Below, one piece after another: positions 25,534-33,981 of a stretch of DNA of 64,000 nt. Every line of letters begins with the position of its first letter. The stretch's first letter is position 1. The stretch lies in the NCBI GenBank assembly GCA_031550085.1, contig JAVBOY010000056.1, positions 1 through 64,000 on the forward strand, in the 5' to 3' direction. Made by a program: the position numbers and the translations under genes. Origin of the DNA: UBA4417 sp031550085. GTDB taxonomy: Bacteria; Bacteroidota; Bacteroidia; Bacteroidales; UBA4417. Under the pieces are notes generated by a model, which did not search any database, was not told where the DNA came from, and saw nothing but the letters and a program-made list of their open reading frames with translations.

Positions 25534-25678
25534 AAATTAATCCTATTAAGAAAAAAGCACTGTTATCTTGATAACAAGAAAACACGAAAATTATTGTAAG
25601 CCTTTTCATGCAAAAAGTAACTTATGTGACGTCGCAGGGCACAGAAAAGTTACAAAAAAGCTATTTTTTCTTAATAAA

Positions 25679-26293
25679 CTATTTAATACGAAGGGAAAGC
25701 AGGTGTTTATCTTCCAAAAAACCATCCAGTTTGTCGCCGATAGCCACGGGTCCGACTCCTTTCGGCGTTCCGGTAAAAATATAATCGCCGGTTTTCAATG
25801 TCATAAATTGCGACACATAAGCGATAAGTTGATCGAAATTAAAAATCATATCGCCCGAATTGCCTTGTTGAACGGTTTTTTCGTTGATTTCCAAGTGAAA
25901 ATTAATATTATTTATATCCGCAAAGGCCTCTTTGGGAACGAACTCTTTGCTTAAAGGCGCCGAATAGTCGAATCCTTTGGCTTTTTCCCAGGGCAAGCCC
26001 TTGGCCTGCTGCTGAAATTGCAAGTCGCGCGCCGTAAAATCGATCCCGATTCCGATGGCATCGTAATAAGTGTGGGCGTATTTTTCGGAAATGCATTTTC
26101 CTACTTTACAAATCCGAAGCACCAGTTCGAGTTCGTAATGCAGGTTTTGGGTGAAATTGGGGTAAAAAAACGGGTGATTCCGCTGAAAAATAGCCGTGTC
26201 AGGTTTTAGGAAAAACACCGGTTCGCTGGGGATTTGGTTACCCAGTTCCAAAATATGCTCACGGTAATTGTGGCCGATGCAGATCAGTTTCAT
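25679..26293 (-). CDS. Fumarylacetoacetate hydrolase family protein
   Basis: The chosen start gives 204 residues beginning MKLICIGHNYREHILELGN, the family start. A start further upstream (26404) would overlap the preceding exonuclease gene by over 80 bp and is unlikely. Conserved motifs are the metal-binding E-L-E in NLHYELELVLRI, GIGIDFTARDLQ, KGFDYSAPLS and YIFTGTPKGVGP. Members hydrolyse or decarboxylate 2-oxo acids such as acylpyruvates or oxaloacetate. The length fits the acylpyruvase/FAHD1-like branch. It is the last gene of a run with rex and an exonuclease. Confidence 0.9.
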   Translation of the reverse strand: MKLICIGHNYREHILELGNQIPSEPVFFLKPDTAIFQRNHPFFYPNFTQNLHYELELVLRICKVGKCISEKYAHTYYDAIGIGIDFTARDLQFQQQAKGLPWEKAKGFDYSAPLSKEFVPKEAFADINNINFHLEINEKTVQQGNSGDMIFNFDQLIAYVSQFMTLKTGDYIFTGTPKGVGPVAIGDKLDGFLEDKHLLSLRIK

Positions 26294-26322
26294 GCCTTTA
26301 TCTTCGTCTAAATCACGGAAAA

Positions 26323-27132
26323 TTATTTCTTTCCAAAATCCCGCATTTTGACGGCGGTAATTACTTTTTTGGTCGAAAGCGGGAAATCCGATTTCATCAT
26401 CCAATCGTAATAAGAGGGTTCGATGGTGAAAACCTCGCTGACAAGGCGGTTTTTGTATTTGCCGAAATTAAAAACCTCTTCTCCTTTGTCGTTTAATGCC
26501 AAATGACCGACCAAATCCGCAAACTGGTGATAAGTACTGAAAGTGCTCAACGACTTGATGTTATTCACGACCGGAACGGAGGTAACGCCCTCTTTTTCGG
26601 TATATTCTACGTTTTCATATCGGTCCAGTTGGGCTTTTAAAATTTCGTAGGTAGCTTGGGTGTCGGCCTCGGCCGAATGGGCGTTGATCAACTCTTGCGC
26701 GCAATAAAACTTATAGGCCGCTTTTAGGGTGCGGGGTTCCATTTTGTGAAAAATATTTTGCACATCCACCAGATACCGGTTTTTAAGGTCAAACTCGAAT
26801 CCGGCGCGTAAAAATTCTTCTACCAATAGCGGCACATCGAACTTGAGGCTATTGTATCCGGCCAGGTCACTGTTATCGATAAAAGCGATTAAATCGCCCG
26901 CCAAATCACGAAAATAAGGCTCGTTTTTTACATTTTCGTTTGAGATTCCGTGGATTTGATAAGCTTCGTTCGGAATCGGAATTCCGGGATTTACCAAGTG
27001 GCGGCGAGCTTTCTCGGTTCCATCGGGAAAAATTTTCAACAAAGCGATTTCGACAATGCGGTCTTTGCCCACATTGACTCCGGTAGTTTCCAAATCAAAA
27101 ACAATAAGCGGACGCGTGAGATTCAGGTTCAT
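26323..27132 (-). CDS. DnaQ-like 3'-5' exonuclease (DEDDh)
   Basis: All five catalytic positions of the DEDDh family are visible: Asp13 and Glu15 in FDLETTG, Asp99 in LKFDVPLL, and His152 and Asp157 in NAHSAEADT. The 269 residues hold the nuclease domain (1-175) plus a C-terminal part with a FGKYKNRLV motif resembling that found after exonuclease domains in related Bacteroidota proteins. It may proofread DNA synthesis or trim DNA or RNA ends. It lies between rex and the FAH gene with short gaps (15 and 29 bp), so it is probably co-transcribed. Confidence 0.92.
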   Translation of the reverse strand: MNLNLTRPLIVFDLETTGVNVGKDRIVEIALLKIFPDGTEKARRHLVNPGIPIPNEAYQIHGISNENVKNEPYFRDLAGDLIAFIDNSDLAGYNSLKFDVPLLVEEFLRAGFEFDLKNRYLVDVQNIFHKMEPRTLKAAYKFYCAQELINAHSAEADTQATYEILKAQLDRYENVEYTEKEGVTSVPVVNNIKSLSTFSTYHQFADLVGHLALNDKGEEVFNFGKYKNRLVSEVFTIEPSYYDWMMKSDFPLSTKKVITAVKMRDFGKK

Positions 27133-27147
27133 GGTATTTAGTAAAGG

Positions 27148-27777
27148 TTACTTTGATTTTTTTACAAAATAGGAAAGTTTTTCGAGTGACGTAATGATAT
27201 CGTACTCTTCCAAATGCACGTGCTTGGGAACTTGCAGCGGTTTCGGCGTAAAATTCAAAAAGCCTTTGATTCCGGCATTCGAAAGTTTCTGTACCAATTC
27301 GGGAGCTGCATCAGCCGGAACCGTTAAAACAGCAATCGAAATATTTTCCCGGCGGACGATTTCTTCCAATTGGTCTTGGCTGTAGCACAAAACATCCGAA
27401 AAGGTTTTGCCGATTTTCTCGGGATTGATATCGAATGCAGCACAAATGGACAATTTGGAACGCTTGCCGTTAAAATAGCCGATAATGGCTTGTCCCAGAT
27501 TTCCAACTCCTACAACAGCCACACGTTCCCCGTTTTTGCTATCCAGAATTTCGCCGATTAATTCAGCCAGGTCCTTGACGTTGTAACCTTGACGCAAGCT
27601 TCCCGTATAGCCGATCAACATCATATCGCGGCGTACCTGAACGGGGGTAATCAGTTGCATTTCAGCCAGTTCGTGCGAAAAAATAAATTCCTTGCCTTTG
27701 GCAAGGCAATTCAGTAAAGTCCGCCGGTATTGGCTCAGGCGCTCAACGGTTTTGTTGGGAAGCGTTCGTGTGGGCAT
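27148..27777 (-). CDS. rex: Redox-sensing transcriptional repressor Rex
   Basis: Rex binds DNA when the NADH/NAD ratio is low and releases it on binding NADH. The 209-residue form starts at 27777 (MPTRTLPNKTVERLSQYRR); an ATG 36 bp upstream adds residues that do not look conserved. The winged-helix domain is at about 1-75, with ITPVQVRRDMMLIGYTG as the recognition part. The Rossmann domain begins VAVVGVGNLGQAI, with GxGxxG at 90-95, and the C-terminal swapped helix follows. It leads a run with the exonuclease and FAH genes. In an anaerobe it would be expected to control fermentation and hydrogen genes. Confidence 0.94.
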   Translation of the reverse strand: MPTRTLPNKTVERLSQYRRTLLNCLAKGKEFIFSHELAEMQLITPVQVRRDMMLIGYTGSLRQGYNVKDLAELIGEILDSKNGERVAVVGVGNLGQAIIGYFNGKRSKLSICAAFDINPEKIGKTFSDVLCYSQDQLEEIVRRENISIAVLTVPADAAPELVQKLSNAGIKGFLNFTPKPLQVPKHVHLEEYDIITSLEKLSYFVKKSK

Positions 27778-27887
27778 TGGATTGGATTTTAGGGTGTTGT
27801 AAGCAAATTTCATTTGAACTTACAATAGCCAAAGGTAATAAAAATATAGTATGGGTTTGGAGGGAAGCGAATGTGTTCTGTTTACAA

Positions 27888-28994
27888 CTACCCATTCAAC
27901 TTATAAACCTTTCCCGGAAGGCATTGAATGGCCCGTTCAAATTCGAGGTTTAGCAAAACAGCCGCCACTTTTGAGGGCAGCAAATTGGATTCCAGGGTTA
28001 GGGTATCGATATCGGTTTCAGGACGTTTTTTCAGGATATCCAAAATCCCTTGTTCTTCGGGTGAAAATGTGGCAAACAGGTCTCGTTGCATTTTGCCCGG
28101 TTTTTTGGTTTTCTTGTCCCAATTCAGGAAATAACGGATATCGTCGGCGGAAGTAATCAAATTGGCTACATTGGTGCGGATTAAGTTGTTGCATCCGGTG
28201 CTCATGGCATCACCTACGCGTCCGGGAACCGCAAATACGTCCCGGTTATAGGAATTTGCCAGATTGGCGGTAATAAGCGCTCCGCCAGAACTTCCGGCTT
28301 CAATTACCACCAAGGCATCACACATTCCGGCAATGATGCGGTTTCGACGTGGGAAATTCACGGCGTCGGGTTTGGTTTCACTGATGTATTCGGTAAGCAA
28401 TCCGCCCTGTTGAAGCATTCTTTCTGCCAGGCTTTGGTGTTGGGACGGGTACAACATATCCAAGCCGTGGCCCAAAACACCTACTGTTTCCAATCCGTTC
28501 TCCAGCGAACATTTATGAGCCTGGGCATCTACGCCGTAGGCCAGTCCGCTGACAACCAATAGTTGGTCGGATGTTAACTCCTCGATTAGTTTTTTGCAAC
28601 ATTCCTTCCCATAGGCGGTTACATTTCGGGTGCCTACAATTCCCAGCACTTTTAAGTTGTTTAAGTCGGCAGAGCCTTTGTAGAACAACAAAACCGGACT
28701 GTCGGGGCATTGTTTTAAACGGATGGGATATTGCGGATCGGTAAAAAATAGCGGCCGGATGTTGCGGTTTGTCATAAACCGGATTTCTTTTTCGGCCCGG
28801 CTTTGTGCCTCATGAGAATAATTCAGGGAGGTTGCCGTTTGCTCGCCGATTCCGGGAATTTTTAACAGCGTGGTCTTTTTTTCTTTAAAAACAGCTTCTG
28901 CGCTGCCACAGTATGCAATCAGCGATTTTGCATTGATACTGCCGATTCCGGGCACTAACGTGAGTGCTATCTGGAAAAACAAGGATTTGTCCAT
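27888..28994 (-). CDS. dprA: DNA-processing protein DprA
   Basis: DprA binds incoming single-stranded DNA and loads RecA in natural transformation. The 368-residue protein has an N-terminal helix-hairpin-helix-like part (about 1-60, LVPGIGSINAKSL and IPGIGEQTA). The central Rossmann-like domain follows, with GIVGTRNVTAYG and VVSGLAYGVDAQAH and RIIAGMCDALVVIEAGSSGGAL. A C-terminal winged-helix DML1-like domain (about 305-368) completes the full-length form. It follows the MCE gene by 6 bp. No other competence genes are seen in the window. Confidence 0.95.
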   Translation of the reverse strand: MDKSLFFQIALTLVPGIGSINAKSLIAYCGSAEAVFKEKKTTLLKIPGIGEQTATSLNYSHEAQSRAEKEIRFMTNRNIRPLFFTDPQYPIRLKQCPDSPVLLFYKGSADLNNLKVLGIVGTRNVTAYGKECCKKLIEELTSDQLLVVSGLAYGVDAQAHKCSLENGLETVGVLGHGLDMLYPSQHQSLAERMLQQGGLLTEYISETKPDAVNFPRRNRIIAGMCDALVVIEAGSSGGALITANLANSYNRDVFAVPGRVGDAMSTGCNNLIRTNVANLITSADDIRYFLNWDKKTKKPGKMQRDLFATFSPEEQGILDILKKRPETDIDTLTLESNLLPSKVAAVLLNLEFERAIQCLPGKVYKLNG

Positions 28995-29000
28995 CCAAAA

Positions 29001-29993
29001 CTATTTTGCTTGGGGTTCCTGGTATTGCATCCGCTTTTTGCTTAGCGGAAAAACGGATATGTTGATGTAGCGGTTCGGATGCAATTTGAAGTCTTCCAAA
29101 AGTTGGTTCAATTGTTTGCTTGCCGTTTCCAGATTATTGTATAGCTTGGGATCATTCAAAAGCAATGCTGCCGAGCCTTGTCCCGAATTTATTTTTTCTA
29201 CGGCTTCATTAACTTGCAATACGGCATGGTTTACATCGCGTAATGTTTGTCCCACATTTGCCTTTGCAAGGGTATCGCTTATGGATGAAAAGTTTGATAA
29301 AATCCGGTTGATATTTGTTTCATTACTTCGGAACGTTTGTGTCAACGATTCGAGGTTCAGGATGATGCGTTCGATACTTTTCCGTTTTCCGGTGACCAAA
29401 GTATCGAGCCCGAGCGAAGTCCGTTCCAGATTATACAATGTCCGGCGAATGCTGGCAAATGACAGTTCCAGATTCTGGAGCGTGGTTTCATTGAATACGC
29501 TTTGAACGATGGACAATGCCGTATCAAGCGACGTCATCAGGTTTTCGGCTTTTACTTTCAGCGGTAAAACTTGTTGGCTTACTTCCTGTTGCAGGCTGCT
29601 AGACATTTTGGATGTCAACGTGTCGCCGTTTTTTGCCAATGTGGCTGCATTTCCCAATAACAATTCAATGTTTTTTGTTCCCAAGAGATCAAGGCTGTGA
29701 ATTCGTGCAACGGTATTGGAAGGAATTTCAATTTTGTCATAAATGGTCATTTGCACGAGCAAACGTCCGGAATGGGCATTTTCAAAACTGACTTGTTCGA
29801 CTTTTCCTACGGCGAAACCATGAATGGTAATTTTTGCCCCCCGGCCTAAGCCGTCGACCTCGTTGTAGATTGCATAAAATGTACGATGTTTCCGGAAAAT
29901 ATTTTTCCCTTTCAGAAAATTGACTCCCAGCAAAAAGCCTAAGACCACAAGAAGCGCAAACAGTCCGATTTTTAATTCCCGTGAGATTTTCAT
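29001..29993 (-). CDS. MlaD/MCE-family lipid transport protein
   Basis: The 330-residue protein has an N-terminal membrane helix (about 8-25, LKIGLFALLVVLGFLLGVNF), one MCE domain (about 37-115, TFYAIYNEVDGLGRGAKITI and VARIHSLDLLGTKNIEL), and a long helical C-terminal part. MCE proteins form hexameric rings that pass lipids between the membranes. The permease and ATPase partners (MlaE, MlaF) are not in the window. It lies in a run amidase-MCE-dprA with gaps of 35 and 6 bp, so it is probably co-expressed with cell-wall genes. Confidence 0.92.
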   Translation of the reverse strand: MKISRELKIGLFALLVVLGFLLGVNFLKGKNIFRKHRTFYAIYNEVDGLGRGAKITIHGFAVGKVEQVSFENAHSGRLLVQMTIYDKIEIPSNTVARIHSLDLLGTKNIELLLGNAATLAKNGDTLTSKMSSSLQQEVSQQVLPLKVKAENLMTSLDTALSIVQSVFNETTLQNLELSFASIRRTLYNLERTSLGLDTLVTGKRKSIERIILNLESLTQTFRSNETNINRILSNFSSISDTLAKANVGQTLRDVNHAVLQVNEAVEKINSGQGSAALLLNDPKLYNNLETASKQLNQLLEDFKLHPNRYINISVFPLSKKRMQYQEPQAK

Positions 29994-30028
29994 GGCAAAT
30001 CATTCAAAGTCCCCGCAAAGATAAACAA

Positions 30029-31159
30029 TTATTCGCTTAATAATTTCTTTGCTTCTTCAATCGTAATGCGTTTGTCGTTTTTAAATGCCACGATAAAGGC
30101 GTCTTTATAGCCTTTGGCCACAATTTTGGACCGGATGCGCGAGATCTCGTCAAAACTTGCGGTACAGCCGGTCGTGTACTTGTAACTGCCGTTGTGAAAA
30201 TAGCACCAGACATCTGCCAATCCCTTAAATTCAGGACTTGTGAGCGGTTTCTGATCGGGATAAAGGGCAAATTGTACCCTGAAAACCACCGGCGAGTTTA
30301 CGGGCTCATCGGCCACCGGCTGGGAAACCGGAGTTTTCGTATTGACAATATCGCTGTCGTCCTTGACCAAATCCATCGCAGTACGTTTTTCGATGGCGTA
30401 TTTATATTCGCGGAATGCCCGGTAAAGAGACAATGCAATTTGATTTTGCCCTTTTACGGTTTTCAAGTACTTTTCTTCTGTGGCATTGGATATAAAACCG
30501 ATTTCAACCAAAACGCCGGGCATTGCGGTTTTGTAAAGTACCAGAAAACCGGCTTGCTTCACTCCCCGGTTGGTCCGGTTGAGTTTGCTTGTCAGTTGGT
30601 ATTGGACTTTCCCTGCAAAATCAAGGCTGTTTGTCAGGAAGCTGTTTTGCATCATGTTGAAAAAAATGGTGCCTTCCGGCGAATTCGGATCAAAACCGTC
30701 GTATTTGGCCACATAATTTTCTTCCAAAAGGATGGATGCATTCTCCGTTTTTGCTACGGCCAGGTTTGCGTCGCTTCTGTGAAGCCCCATTACAAAGGTT
30801 TCCACTCCGTAAGGGGTTTTCGATTTACTTGAATTGCAATGGATGGAAATAAACAAATCGGCTTTATTTTCATTGGCATACCGCGCTCTTTTCCAAAGTT
30901 CCACGAAATTATCTTCCCGCCGGGTCATCAAAACTTTTACATCCGGCAAATAGGTTGTGATGTATTCTTCCAGTTTCAGCGCCACGGCAAGGGCAATGTC
31001 TTTTTCTTTGGATGTGGCTCCCAATGCGCCGGAATCTTTTCCCCCATGTCCGGCATCAATGACCACTGTATTTACTTTTTGGGCTAAACTTTTATGAAAA
31101 GATAACAATCCGCCAAGTAGAAAAATACCCACACACAGTGATTTCAATTTTGTCGACAT
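30029..31159 (-). CDS. N-acetylmuramoyl-L-alanine amidase (Amidase_3) with SPOR-like C-terminus
   Basis: The enzyme cuts the bond between MurNAc and the stem peptide during cell separation. After a signal peptide (ending SLAQ, about 27) the catalytic domain has zinc ligands His38 (IDAGHGGKDSGA), Glu52 and His107 (SIHCNSSK), and the catalytic Glu in GVLVEIGFISN. The last 80 residues (VVFRVQFALYPDQKPL and YKDAFIVAFKNDKRI) look like a SPOR peptidoglycan-binding domain. The length is 376 residues. It heads the amidase-MCE-dprA run and is divergent from the LptD-like gene. Confidence 0.94.
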   Translation of the reverse strand: MSTKLKSLCVGIFLLGGLLSFHKSLAQKVNTVVIDAGHGGKDSGALGATSKEKDIALAVALKLEEYITTYLPDVKVLMTRREDNFVELWKRARYANENKADLFISIHCNSSKSKTPYGVETFVMGLHRSDANLAVAKTENASILLEENYVAKYDGFDPNSPEGTIFFNMMQNSFLTNSLDFAGKVQYQLTSKLNRTNRGVKQAGFLVLYKTAMPGVLVEIGFISNATEEKYLKTVKGQNQIALSLYRAFREYKYAIEKRTAMDLVKDDSDIVNTKTPVSQPVADEPVNSPVVFRVQFALYPDQKPLTSPEFKGLADVWCYFHNGSYKYTTGCTASFDEISRIRSKIVAKGYKDAFIVAFKNDKRITIEEAKKLLSE

Positions 31160-31181
31160 CCGTGGATTTTGATTAGTTTTG
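31149..31181 (+). promoter_or_regulatory. Candidate promoter of the LptD-like gene
   Basis: TTTG (31149-31152) and TAGTTTTG (31174-31181) are separated by 21 bp, close to the Bacteroidota TTTG-N19-TAnnTTTG promoter. The predicted transcript starts just before the possible TTG starts. Confidence 0.45.
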
Positions 31182-31221
31182 CAAACAATTTTTTATAACA
31201 AAGAAACCCGCAAAGAAATTA

Positions 31222-33873
31222 TTGTACACACTTTCCAGAGGTGTGATTTTTTTGCCCCGCGTCAAAATTAGTGCCTTAAATAAGTCCGGAAACGCTTTGC
31301 ATATAAAATTACAAACAAAAAGATTGTTGATATCGCTTCTTTCGGTAGCGATGGTTTGTTCGTTATATGCGCAAACGAAACCCGATTCTGCTTTTCATCA
31401 AAAGGCCGGTTTGGATACGTTAAAACTGAATCTTTTCGATAGTTTAAAGAGGCCTTCCGATACGCTGCCTCTTCCTCCAAAAAAATCAAAAAATAAAATT
31501 GAAGCTACCGTTACCTGCCTGGCCAAAGATTCGCTTGTATTTGATTTCCGGTTATCCAAAGCGAGTTTGTACCGGACAGCAGATGTTACCTACAAGGAAA
31601 ATAACTTAAAGGCGGGCTATATTGAAATGAATTTCAAAAATTCGGTAATCGAAGCCCTTCCCTTAACGGATTCAGCCATGGTTGAAAAGGAAGTTCCCGA
31701 AATGACGCAAGGAAGTACGGTACTTCATGCAAAAAAAATCCAATTCAATTTCATTACGGAAAAGGGGGTTATTGAAGGCATTACGACCAAAGAAGGCGAA
31801 GGCTTTTTGTACGGATCGAAGGTGAAAAAGCTGAAAGACGGTACTACTAACGTGCGAAACGGCTGGTATACCACTTGCGACCATGTGGAACATCCGCACT
31901 TTGCCATCAAATATTCGAAAGCCAAAATCATTCCGGACGACAAAGTGGTTACGGGACCGGTTTATATGGTGATTGAAGATGTGCCGCTACCGATTGTATT
32001 GCCTTTTGGTATGTTTCCGAACAAACGGGGGCGGAGTTCGGGTTTGTTGCCCATTGCGCCAGGGGAGGAGAATGAACGGGGATTTTCCCTGAAAGGAGGA
32101 TACTATTTCGGCATCAATGATTACTTCGATGCCAAAGTATACGGCGAAGTTTTTTCAAGCGGGAGCTGGGTGCTGAATCCGCAGGTCAATTACCGGAAAC
32201 GTTACAAATACAGCGGACAAATCGATTTAAATTATTCCATACGGAAAAAGAATACGAAATACGATCCGGATTACTTTAAAAAAACCGATTTTAAAGTCAC
32301 CTGGAGCCACATACAGGATCCCAAAGCGCATCCCAACCAGTCTTTTTCGGCAAGTGTTAATGTGGCGACCGGTACGCAACACCAAAACAATCCTACATCG
32401 TACTACGATTATGCCAACAACATCCTGAATTCCAGTATCTCATATGGGTACCGCTTTAATAATGTGGGGAATTTGCGGGTCAGTGCAACGCACAATCAGA
32501 ATGTGCAAACCCATGAATTTAACATCAATTTCCCCCAGCTTGATTTTAGCTTGGATCCGCTGTATCCGTTCCGGAGAAAATCGCAGGTAGGATCGCAAAA
32601 ATGGTACGAGAAAATAAACGTCAATTACTCCTTAACTTCCCGGACGGAATTGCATACAGTTGACAGCCTGTTGTTTTCGGAAGACTTTTTCGACAAACTG
32701 AACTCGGGCGTTCAGCAAGACATTAAAATAAACAGCAGTTACAAACTGTTGAAGTACATTACGTTTTCGATTCCCATCCGCTACACCGAACGCTGGTACT
32801 TTAAAACAATTGAACAACAGTGGGTACCCGGAGTTACGATAGGCACGCAGGGGCGTGTGGTCGTTGACACGGCTTACGGTTTTTGGGCCGCCCGGGATTA
32901 CAGTGTTTCATCCAATTTAAGCACGACCATCTACGGAATCAAGCAGTTTCAAAAAGGGGCCATTCGTGCTGTCCGCCACGTTATAACTCCCTCTGTCGGA
33001 TTAAGTTATATACCCGATTTCCGTTCCCAATATTACAAATCGGTGCAAAATAGCGAAGAGGGCTCCATCATCTATTATGCTCCGTTTTTAGGCACTCCCG
33101 GCTCTCCGCCTCAGGGAAATTCGGGGATGGTTACGTTTTCATTGGGGAACAATCTGGAAATGAAGGTTAAATCGAAAAAAGATACCGTAACCGGAGTCAA
33201 AAAGATTGTCCTGATCGATAATCTTTCGGTAAATACCTCCTATGATTTGATTCAAAAAAGGTTGTCGCCTTTGTCCATGAATGCCCGGACCCGCTTGCTT
33301 AACAAGATTAACATTACTTATAATGCATCGTGGAGTTTTTATGCATTGGACAGTTTGGGACTTGAAACAAAGACTTTTCAATACAATATTGATAAAAAGT
33401 TATTGCGGTTTCAAAACAGCACATGGCAATTGAGCTTCGATTACAATCTAAATTCAAAATCGGGCAGTCGTCCTTCTCAATCAACCCAATCCCCGTTGGG
33501 GCTTGCGCCTGTTTACTACACCGACTGGAGCAACCCCTGGGATTTTTATTTTGCCTATACCTTCTCGTATAACACCCGGGCGAATTTTTTATTGGGACAC
33601 AATCAAAGTGATGTTATTCAAACACTCAGCGGGAACGGAAACATTAATGTGACGCCAAAATGGAAATTCGGGATGGGTGCAGGATATGACTTGAAAGCAA
33701 TGAGCCTTACCTATGCCAACGTCTCCATTTCGCGCGACCTGCACTGCTGGGAAATGCATTTCAACTGGACGCCGTTCGGATACACAAAAAGCTGGTCGTT
33801 TGTTATCAATGTAAAAGCATCGGTATTGCAAGATTTAAAGGTACAGAAAAAGAAAAGCATGTGGGATCGGTAA
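31222..33873 (+). CDS. LptD-like outer-membrane LPS assembly protein
   Basis: The product is a long outer-membrane barrel protein of the LptD/OstA family as found in Bacteroidota, where it inserts lipopolysaccharide into the outer leaflet. A signal sequence (LLISLLSVAMVCSLYAQ) is followed by an OstA-like beta-jellyroll region (about 95-235, with LHAKKIQFNFITEKGVIEGI) and a barrel with repeated Y-x-Y/F strands up to the C-terminus. The start is unsure. No ATG precedes the signal peptide: TTG at 31222 gives 883 residues and TTG at 31297 gives 858. The gene is divergent from the amidase run. Confidence 0.85.
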   Translation: MYTLSRGVIFLPRVKISALNKSGNALHIKLQTKRLLISLLSVAMVCSLYAQTKPDSAFHQKAGLDTLKLNLFDSLKRPSDTLPLPPKKSKNKIEATVTCLAKDSLVFDFRLSKASLYRTADVTYKENNLKAGYIEMNFKNSVIEALPLTDSAMVEKEVPEMTQGSTVLHAKKIQFNFITEKGVIEGITTKEGEGFLYGSKVKKLKDGTTNVRNGWYTTCDHVEHPHFAIKYSKAKIIPDDKVVTGPVYMVIEDVPLPIVLPFGMFPNKRGRSSGLLPIAPGEENERGFSLKGGYYFGINDYFDAKVYGEVFSSGSWVLNPQVNYRKRYKYSGQIDLNYSIRKKNTKYDPDYFKKTDFKVTWSHIQDPKAHPNQSFSASVNVATGTQHQNNPTSYYDYANNILNSSISYGYRFNNVGNLRVSATHNQNVQTHEFNINFPQLDFSLDPLYPFRRKSQVGSQKWYEKINVNYSLTSRTELHTVDSLLFSEDFFDKLNSGVQQDIKINSSYKLLKYITFSIPIRYTERWYFKTIEQQWVPGVTIGTQGRVVVDTAYGFWAARDYSVSSNLSTTIYGIKQFQKGAIRAVRHVITPSVGLSYIPDFRSQYYKSVQNSEEGSIIYYAPFLGTPGSPPQGNSGMVTFSLGNNLEMKVKSKKDTVTGVKKIVLIDNLSVNTSYDLIQKRLSPLSMNARTRLLNKINITYNASWSFYALDSLGLETKTFQYNIDKKLLRFQNSTWQLSFDYNLNSKSGSRPSQSTQSPLGLAPVYYTDWSNPWDFYFAYTFSYNTRANFLLGHNQSDVIQTLSGNGNINVTPKWKFGMGAGYDLKAMSLTYANVSISRDLHCWEMHFNWTPFGYTKSWSFVINVKASVLQDLKVQKKKSMWDR

Positions 33874-33981
33874 GTTGTTTTTAAACAGATTGTACTATTT
33901 GCGAGGTAATTTCGTTAAACAATTTAAGAATCCCAGAGTTATTTTTTATTGAAAATTGAAATCGGCTCCTCCTGAACAATC

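Noticed and set aside
29001..29993. Complete Mla lipid transport system
   Set aside because: Only the MCE (MlaD-like) protein is present; permease and ATPase genes are missing from the window.
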